Shown: piece by piece, positions 55,516 through 64,000 of the stretch
How the letters are laid out: the number at the start of each line of letters is the position of its first letter
Numbering within the stretch: the stretch's first letter is position 1
DNA from: Phyto melanocephala
Lineage: Eukaryota > Arthropoda > Insecta > Diptera > Rhinophoridae
NCBI GenBank assembly: GCA_941918925.1
Contig: OW799237.1
Coordinates: 52,812,997-52,876,996, forward strand
Length of the DNA: 64,000 bases
Direction of reading: 5' to 3'
The notes under the pieces: model-generated
What the model saw: only the letters and a program-made list of their open reading frames with translations
The model's database searches: none
What the model was told of the DNA's origin: nothing
Made by a program: the position numbers and the translations under genes

Positions 55516-56346
55516 TATATAGATAAAATATATATGCGGCATCCCTGAAATTTGTGTTGCTAAAATAAACATCAGCTGATTATTATGTTGTTGCTGTCTT
55601 CAAAATAATTATGAAGCTGACTTCAGAGCAGCATTTGAAGCCGTGAAGTCTGCTGGCGTCTATGTGTTTAGAGCTTAAGGGACAAAAACCGTTAAAACTT
55701 TATCTGAGGTACTTTTTGAGATCGGAATTAACTTCTAAACTAATTTACGTCGGAATAATATTTAAAATTAATTTTTTATTAAAAAAAATTCTTAGATTTA
55801 CACAAATTTGTGATAAAAAATATCAAAACTAGGTACTTTCAACTTATCGAGAATAAAGCACGAATTTATCAATGGATTTTCATGTAATAAAATTTATTTT
55901 ATTTTTAATAAATGCAGTTTTAAGATTTAGAACCAAGACTCGTAATGATTTGTTGCTTTCTATTTTTTTATAAATTTTTCAATTAAAAAATTTTATAATC
56001 TTACAAAAAAAATTGTCCAACTTGTTCCTCGATAACTCCAAAACTAATGGCTTAATCAAGAAAGGATATAAAAAACTTAAATCTGGAATAATTTAAAGTT
56101 TGTTTATGGATTGCATAACAAAATCAAGCACGTCGTTCCAAAAATCTCAAATTTTATGAAAAAATTTAAAAAAACTTTCCCTTGGAATTTGAAATTATGA
56201 TGATTTTTGCAGTTAGGTGACCATGGCGGTAAAAAATTATAGTGGTTATTAAGGGGGAAAATATTTTTTTTTTTTGCATGTATGCCATACATTCATATAC
56301 AATTTTTATAATAACACAAAAAATGTAATATTTACAATACTATAAA

Positions 56347-56400
<54 letters not shown>

Positions 56401-56927
56401 ATACATTAAATTAAAACTTTTTAAAAATAATAAAAAAAACAATCAAAATTGAAACCAGTAATCATCACACTTAAAACTCTAAATGCACTTATTCCTAAAC
56501 CGAACACAAAAAAAAACGCTATATTTTGAATTATTGCCCTAACACAAGTTACACCTGTACCTATTTTTTATACAACATATTGAAGAATTAAATAAAACAT
56601 AAATACAAAAATAATGAAAATATACATATATTTAAGGACGATCAAGCTATGTCCGTCTGATAGATCACGATAGAGCTCGAATCGAAAAATTTAGGGGGCT
56701 GAAATACATAACATAATATACATACATACATAACGAAAGGAGTTTTACATAAAAAAATACAAAAATTAATACCGCGCAGTGTCTTTTTCCGTATATTTAA
56801 AATGTAATAAAACTGACAAAACTAGACGTACAATTCTGAAATTTTGCAAACATAGCTTTTTGATCAAAAGACGGAAAATTAAGGTGACACGTCTACTTTA
56901 ACACCCACCTCCCATGTAATGCTTTTT
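55516..56927. other. Gene-free AT-rich stretch with (AT)n microsatellite; right end resembles 288-bp monomers
   Basis: No coding sequence is supported. A pure (AT)n run lies at 56355-56397. From about 56770 the sequence (ACCGCGCAGTGTCTTTTTCC; ACACCCACCTCCCATGTAAT) matches the monomers at 57200-57380, so it belongs to the interrupted outer array described below. Confidence 0.6.
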
Positions 56928-59150
56928 ATACCCGCCACCAAAAAAATGTCTTATAGACAGGGTTTGTTTGGTATTGAAAATGGGCTATATCGGAATATTG
57001 GGAAGAGAGTTATAGCTCGTGAAGCAAGAGTAGGTCGAAAAAACCGTGTCCTTCGCACATCGAATAAAATGGAATTGTGTCCAGACGCATAAACGTAGAG
57101 TCATGAAACGAATATATATATATCGAGTCAAAAGAATATTTTTCCCTGAAAATCTCTTAAATCTATGAATTAGAAAAAGAGTTATCGATCAAAATGTACG
57201 AAAATTTATACCGCACAGTGTATTTTTCGGTATATTTAAAAACAAAAACGTCATAAAAGCAACAAAATTGAATGTACGACTCTGAAATTTTGCACACTTT
57301 GCTTTTTGGTGAGACGCTTTTTTGTGACGGAAAATCAATGTGCCACGCCCACTTTTACGCCCACCTCCCATATAACGTTTTACCTAAAATTCATATAATT
57401 TTTCTATAAATAAAGATTTTGGAATACTAAAGGGCTATATATAAACACCTAAGTTGTACTCAATCGCAAAAAAAACTTTGACACGCCTACTATAACGCCC
57501 ACTTTTTACGTTATCTACCGTAAGTGAAATTTACAAGCTCATAAAAAAGCCAAAATTAGAGGTATGATGATAAAATTTGCTACGTATATCCTCCTAGGCA
57601 GTGTCATTACTGTGCCAGAAAATTAAGGTGTCACGCCTGCTTTTACGCCCACCTCCAATATAACGTTTTACCTAAAAGTCATATAATTTCTCTATTAATA
57701 AAGATTTTGGAATAATAAAAAGCTATATTGAAACACCTAAGTTGTACTCATTCGCAAAAAAAACTTTGACACGCCTACTATAACGCCCACTTTTCACGTT
57801 ATCTACCGTTAGTTAAATTTAAAAGCTCATAAAACCGCCAAAATTAGAGGTTTGATGATAAAATTTGCTACGTATATCCTTCTAGGCTATGTCATTACTG
57901 TGCCAGAAAATTAAGGTGCCACGCCTACTTTTACGCCTACCTCTCATGTAACGTTTTACCTAAAATTCATATAATTTCTCTATTAATAAAGATTTTGGAA
58001 TAATAAAAAGCTATATTGGAACACCTAAGTTGTACTCATTCGCAAAAATAACTTTGACACGCCTACTATAACGCCAACTTTTCACGTTATCTACCGTTAG
58101 TGAAATTTAGAAGCTCATAAAACCGCCAAAATTAGAGGTATGATGATAAAATTTGCTACTTATATCCTTCTGGGCAATGTCATTACTATGCCAAAAAGTT
58201 TAGGTGACACGCCCACTTTAACGCCTACCTCCCATATAACGGTTTATCTTAAATTCATGTAATTTCTCTATTGACAAAGTTTTTGGGAAAATAAAGGACT
58301 ATATTGAAATATCTAAGTAGTATTTGTTAGCAGAAACTTTATTGACATGCCTACTTTAACGTCCACTTTCATTGAAAGACTACATTTACAAAAGCATTTT
58401 AGTAGCATATCGAAGTTATAAAGGTTGGTTAAATTTTAAGGACCGATGTTGAATTTAAATAAAACACAAATTATTTAGGATATTATTATTATTATTTCTT
58501 TTTGTAATTATAATATTTGTATGGTTCAATTATGTATTTAACAAAATATCGGCCAAATGCCCCCCCCCATCCTTGGCACCACTCCTCTATCTGATGGTCC
58601 AAATTTTCAATGACAATGTTGATGCTCAATTGTTAGGCATGATAATGAATCGAGGTTGACTGCTCTTTTGCCACACTATCGCAAAAACCAGCAGTGGTTC
58701 CCATTCAACGCACTAAGAAGGCATTCACAGATTTTCTAACATTTTATACAGACCTGTTTTGCAGAAATTTAAATATTTTTTACAATTCTCCCGATTGTGG
58801 ACGAATTTGAACGATTATGTTGATCAAAAGAATTACGAAGTGCACAAAATGCATTTTGATTTTAACGCCCATTTTTATAAAAAAACCTGAATAAGTTTTA
58901 AGCGTTGAGTAAGTTGAGTAAGAAATGTGACGTGAAATGCAGAAAACAAATTTAAAGACTAGGTGTACTTCACCTTCAACATGGGCCCTTAAAATTTAAC
59001 CACCCACTACAAAGAAAGTGATACATATTTTATATTAAAGAGATTATTCCATAGCGATTAACAAAATAATAAATATTGTGATTTAAATGTACACAAAATT
59101 GGTGGTGGGTATAAAAGATTCGGCACAGCCGAATATAGTGCTCTTACTTG
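56928..59150 (+). mobile_element. TATACCCGCCACC element inserted in a related monomer
   Basis: The left end TATACCCGCCACC is the inverse of GGTGGTGGGTATA near 59100. It is followed by the same hairpin tail (TTCGGCACAGCCGAA, then GCTCTTACTTGTTTT) as in the TATACCC elements at 14278 and 16850. On either side lies one interrupted monomer: CCTCCCATGTAATGCTTTT on the left, AAATTCATATATTTTCTC on the right. Near 58440-58860 a stretch with CCCCCCCCCATCC and a frame-broken minus-strand transposase-like look is unresolved. Confidence 0.65.
57340..58500 (+). repeat. 288-bp tandem array, about four monomers
   Basis: The block ACGCCCACCTCCCATATAAC recurs at about 57355, 57644, 57932 and 58220 with spacing 288-289. 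Each monomer also carries TTTGACACGCCTACTATAAC, a TTATCTACCGTTAGT segment and AAACCGCCAAAATTAGAGG. It is non-coding. Confidence 0.85.
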
Positions 59151-60430
<1,280 letters not shown>

Positions 60431-60442
60431 GTGTAATAAATT

Positions 60443-61929
60443 GATGATGATGATGTTCCGCTATTCTCCAGCTTGGGAGCAAACGGCTTTAATTAGAGAT
60501 TTCCATCAATTGCGATCGGAAGCTATTTGTACAGCTTCATTCCATGTATATTGTGCTAAAGATAGTTGATTGAGTGTTGTTGTACGCCAGGTTGTCTTTG
60601 GGCGTCCTCGTCGACGGGAACCTTGTGGATTATACATCAGAGCGGCTTTTGCGATTGTATTTGTTGATCTGAGCGTGTGGCCGATCCATCCAAATTTTCG
60701 CCTTAAGATGTCTTGTTGGAGTGGTATCTGTTTTGTTTTGTGGAGCAGCTCAGAGTTGCTGATCATGTTTGGCCAGAAGCATCTGATGATACGGCGAAGA
60801 CAACGGTTGGCGAATGTTTGGAGCCTCCTTGTAGCGCACTTATTCAGGCCCCAGGTTTCACATCCATAAAGGAGGATGGGTTTAATACAGGTGTTGAAAA
60901 TTTTAATTTTAAGGTCACGGGAAAAATCATTTGATATCCACACTTTCCTCAATGAGTACATAGCCTTACGCGCTTTGTCTATCCGGTTTGCGACGTCTTC
61001 GTCTGCACCACTGTTTGTTGAGATTGTGCAGCCAAGGTAGGTAAAGGATTGAACATCCTCTATAACAGTGTCATTGAGGAGGAGCGCGTTAGTGTTATTT
61101 GTGTTCATCCTCATGACCTTTGTCTTCTTCGTGTTGATGCGAAGTCCAACCTTAAGTGCATTTTGATGAAGGGCTTGGAGTTTTTCATTTATATGTTCAA
61201 AGCTATGTGCGAGTAGGCATAGATCATCTCCATAGTCCAAGTCGTTTAATTTTGCGAATGGAGTCCACTGTAAGCCGTTTGGAGCTGCTGCGTTTGTCTT
61301 AACCATTACTTCATCCAGTACGAGCAAGAACAGGAGAGGGGAAAGCACGCATCCTTGGCGAACTCCGATGTCAATTGAAAAGGCATCAGAAGTTTGTCCT
61401 GTTAGCAGAATTTTGTTTTCAGCATTGAAATACATGTTTTTAATAATGTTTGTAATGGTGCTTGGGACCCCCCTGCGCCCTAGCGCTTTCCATATGTGCT
61501 GCCTTATAATAGTGTCGAATGCTCATTTGAAGTCTACAAATAGAAGGTATGTGGGTGATTTGTTCTCGTTTGCCTGTTCGATAATAATTCTGAGTGTGGA
61601 TACATGGTCGACACATGATCTGCCTTCACGAAAGCCAGTCTGCACTTGTCTTAACGTTTGGTTGAGTGGAGAGAGTCGTTCCAAGATTACCATTGAAAGT
61701 AGTTTCTGGATGGTGTTCAGTAATGATATCCCACGCCAATTCTTACATTCTCGAAGGTCACCCTTTTTTGGCAAAGTTATGATTAGGCCTTCATTCCATC
61801 TCTTTGGTGTAATTTGACTGATCCATGCATCATTTAGTAGTGGCGAAAGTATATTAGCGCACCAGGCTGGGTTTGTTTTAAATATTTCTGGAGGTATATT
61901 GTCAGTGCCAGCAGTTTTACCATTTTTTT
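60443..61929 (-). mobile_element. 5'-truncated non-LTR retrotransposon with 12-bp target duplication
   Basis: GTGTAATAAATT flanks both sides (60431-60442 and 61930-61941). On the minus strand the element ends with a short (ATC)n tail adjacent to the flank and is truncated at its 5' end inside the reverse transcriptase domain, the usual signature of target-primed reverse transcription. A short microsatellite tail instead of poly(A) suggests the RTE group. Confidence 0.92.
60506..61929 (-). pseudogene. Non-LTR reverse transcriptase, C-terminal two thirds
   Basis: One minus-strand frame, from about 61929 to 60506, gives GKTAGTDNIPPEIFKTNP, KNWRGISLLNTIQKLLS, QVQTGFREGRSCVDHVSTLR, LLFVDFK, an in-frame TGA at 61523-61525, then AFDTIIRQHIW, VRQGCVLSPLLFLLVLDEV, and the catalytic block DLDYGDDLCLLAHSFE (YGDD where many LINEs have YADD). 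The thumb region (FTYLGCTISTNSGADEDVAN) and the C-terminal block RRLQTFANRCLRRIIRCFWP plus GHTLRS and RRRGRPKTTW follow. The endonuclease domain is lost by 5' truncation. A single nonsense codon suggests a fairly young insertion. Confidence 0.92.
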
Positions 61930-61941
61930 GTGTAATAAATT

Positions 61942-62507
61942 AGAAACAGAAAAAATACCTCCCAAGAATCGCAGATTTTTTTATATTTCCATATATACCT
62001 CAAAATCAGTTCTGTTTTATGTCACGTACTATATATTCTTATTTTTCTGGATATTTTAGACAACAATGATTCGAATATCATAAATTTTTTTTAAATAAAG
62101 TATTCTTTGAATGGAACATAAGGATCTAATTTTGTTTCAGTTACTCTTACTTTGGCAAAAATTACTCCACTTTATAGGAGTGAAAATGTCACGTACGATT
62201 ACATGGAAATGCCCATATGGTAAGTGGAAAATTCTGTCATAATTTATGATACAAAATTTTCCCTTTATTCCTATACGAAAAAATGATCTTGTAAAAAATA
62301 ATATTTCGTGCATAAATATTTTTTTTTATTACATATTAATAGTTTTATTCGAACTTTATATATTAAATTTTACTGAAAATCATTTTTATTTTGGCTCAAG
62401 TTCATTTATTCTATTATTTTAATTTTCCTAAAACATTTTCTTAAATAAATTGTAATCATTTTAGAATCTTGAAAATAACCGAGTGTGCAGTTCAGAGAGA
62501 ATTTGTA
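61942..62507. other. Gene-free AT-rich stretch
   Basis: This is the right-hand continuation of the LINE target. GTCACGTACTAT at 62020 and GTCACGTACGAT at 62188 repeat the motif seen left of the LINE. There is no coding frame. Confidence 0.5.
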
Positions 62508-62770
62508 TACCCTTCACAGTGAGTTTAAGTCCCCATAAAGTATATATGTATTTTCTGAAAGATTGTGAATAGGAGAGTCGTATGTCTTAAAGCCCTTCCA
62601 CATCGGCAAGACCCGTGTAAGGTATCAAAATATCAGAAATATTTGGGAGCAGATCCATGTTGGAAGTCAGTATAATTGACCCATAGCTTTCAGGATATGA
62701 GCAAATAAACACGACTGCCTCTGTTTTTTCGCTGTTTTTTTTTTTACTATTTAAATTAAAATTTTAACGC
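62508..62770 (+). repeat. TATACCC-type repeat, diverged 5' fragment
   Basis: It begins TATACCCTTCACAGTGAG and continues with CCCCATAAAGTATATATG, AGGTATCAAAATATCAG and GAGCAGATCCATGTTGGAAG, parallel to 13434-13740. It is truncated in a T-run. It is a diverged fourth copy. Confidence 0.65.
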
Positions 62771-63213
62771 CCTGGGATAATTTATAGTCACGATTGTTAC
62801 TATTTATAGATTTAGTATGCCTTCGAAGATATTTATGAAAATTTTTAGACAAATTGGTCGGCAAATTATTTTAAAAAATAAATATTTTTTAAATGCATAA
62901 AATTTTTTCGAACTCCTGAATAATTTTTTTTTATTAATAGCCGTAATCTCAGAAATTATTTCTAAGAAAAACTAACAAATCGGTTTAAAACCAACTGAGA
63001 TAAAGGCACCAATGTACAACTGCTTCGGTGCTTTTCCTAAATTTTACAAACGGAAATTGATATTTTTCAGTTTTTTTACAACCGAGAGAGCCAATATTGG
63101 AATCAAAGGAAAGGGCTTGAGTATTAAAATATAGGTAACTATGAAAAGATGGCGTTCTAGATTAAATATCGAACACATGAATCAAATATAGTAGTTACGA
63201 CTTCGTCCCCGTT
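62771..63213. other. No recognisable feature
   Basis: AT-rich sequence. Just before 63214 lies GACTTCGTCCCCGTTAA, which resembles the GAAGTCG-rich Helitron-like 3' ends at 3870-4029 in reverse, but it is too short to call. Confidence 0.4.
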
Positions 63214-64000
63214 AATCTATATATATAAAAATCAATGTGTGTTTGTATGTTTGTTTGTGCTTTATAGACGGTTAAACGGCTGGACCGATTTCCTTGAAAT
63301 TTTCACAGAATCTTTCTGTATGTCTGGAAGGAACTACAGGCTATACTTTGGTTTGAAATTGTACGTGGGCGGGGTGCCACGCCCTATTAAAGAATAAGTA
63401 TTAAATATAATATATCACGAAAGTTAATGCAGCTAGAGTCTTCAATTTAAGTACGGTAAACTTTGACATCCACACGAACATTTGGGTAAGAAATGGGCGG
63501 ACTTTCAATAGCAGGCGTGGCCACATAAATTAAATACTAAATTTCGTATATTTGGAAAACGATATCGATTAGAGTACTAAAATTTTGCAAGAGCAACTTT
63601 GACACCTAAATAAACATTTCTGGAAAAAATGGGTACATTATAAATATTGGGCGTGGCAGCTCTCATAGCAATTGAATACTAAAATTCGTATATTCGTGAA
63701 GCGATATCAGTTCGAGTACCCAAATTTTGCACGAGAAGCTTTGACATCTATATGACTATTTTGATAAGAAATGGATGCTTTAGTAATAGTGGGCGTGGCA
63801 CCTGTCATATGAATTAAATACAAAAATTCGTATATTTGGGAAGCGATAATAGTTAGAGTACCCAAATTTTGCACGAGAAGCTTTGACATCTATATGACTA
63901 TTTTGATAAGAAATGGATGCTTTATTAATAGTGGGCGTGGTACCTGTCATATGAATTAAATACAAAAATTCGTATATCTGGGAAGCGATAATAGTTAGAG
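63214..64000 (+). repeat. Helitron-like element with 142-bp monomers, running off the window
   Basis: The start TCTATATATATAAAAATCAA, a (GTTT)-type leader and a GGTTAAACGGCTGGACCGAT segment are typical of Helitron-like 5' ends. Monomers with GGGCGTGGCA repeat at about 63515, 63651, 63793 and 63935, a period of 136-142 bp. The last two are nearly identical. The monomer differs from the 120-bp type but shares the GGGCGTGGC core. The element is incomplete at the window end. Confidence 0.7.

Noticed and set aside
58440..58870. Possible minus-strand transposase in the stretch with CCCCCCCCCATCC
   Set aside because: Only a vague resemblance; no catalytic motif or continuous frame could be read.
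60570..60934. Plus-strand frames of 73-99 codons
   Set aside because: They are antisense shadows of the LINE reverse transcriptase.

Overview
The window looks like heterochromatin-like, AT-rich DNA from a higher dipteran (a schizophoran fly; species not determinable here). It is almost entirely transposable elements and their debris. The superfamilies are typical of flies: Ty3/gypsy, BEL/Pao, P-like, mariner, Helitron-like minisatellite arrays, and dispersed TATACCC repeats. I see no convincing single-copy host gene, tRNA or rRNA.

Layout. 1-5155: a dispersed TATACCC repeat, a 118-bp tandem array (about 690-2420), Helitron-like 3' ends and a diverged fragment of an element that recurs at 31-41 kb. 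5160-12433: the 3' end of a gypsy element whose LTR is split by a 5.2-kb P-element-like transposon with 30-bp perfect terminal inverted repeats, a 7-bp target duplication, 500-bp inner inverted arms and a broken THAP/P transposase. 12434-20628: a chain of non-autonomous elements with terminal inverted repeats (one nested in another) and two Helitron-like arrays. 20629-25470: a minus-strand retroviral-type env remnant and two dead mariners. 26125-30726: a BEL/Pao element with both LTRs but no integrase.

30724-46132: a 7.7-kb direct tandem duplication (blocks A and B) starting within a few bases of the BEL 3' LTR end. Each unit holds a poorly characterised element with gene remnants on both strands, a small inverted-repeat element, a reversed TATACCC repeat, reversed Helitron-like arrays and the 5' part of a defective gypsy pol. 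44425-53795: block B runs into a complete gypsy 3' end, and its LTR is also the 5' LTR of the next gypsy copy (C), giving pol(B)-LTR-gag(C)-pol(C)-partial LTR. All three gypsy copies carry the same in-frame stops. 53798-59150: Helitron-like arrays and a TATACCC element with 288-bp monomers. 60443-61929: a 5'-truncated non-LTR retrotransposon with a clear 12-bp target duplication. 63214 to the end: another Helitron-like array.

The elements interact only as hosts and guests of one another. The order of insertion can be read from the nesting: P-like into gypsy LTR, mariner beside the env remnant, LINE into a motif-rich repeat. The best leads are the P-like nested element, the two-strand element in the tandem duplication, the LTR-sharing gypsy tandem with shared stops, and the inverted-repeat element carrying five copies of GTAACGTCCGTAAC.
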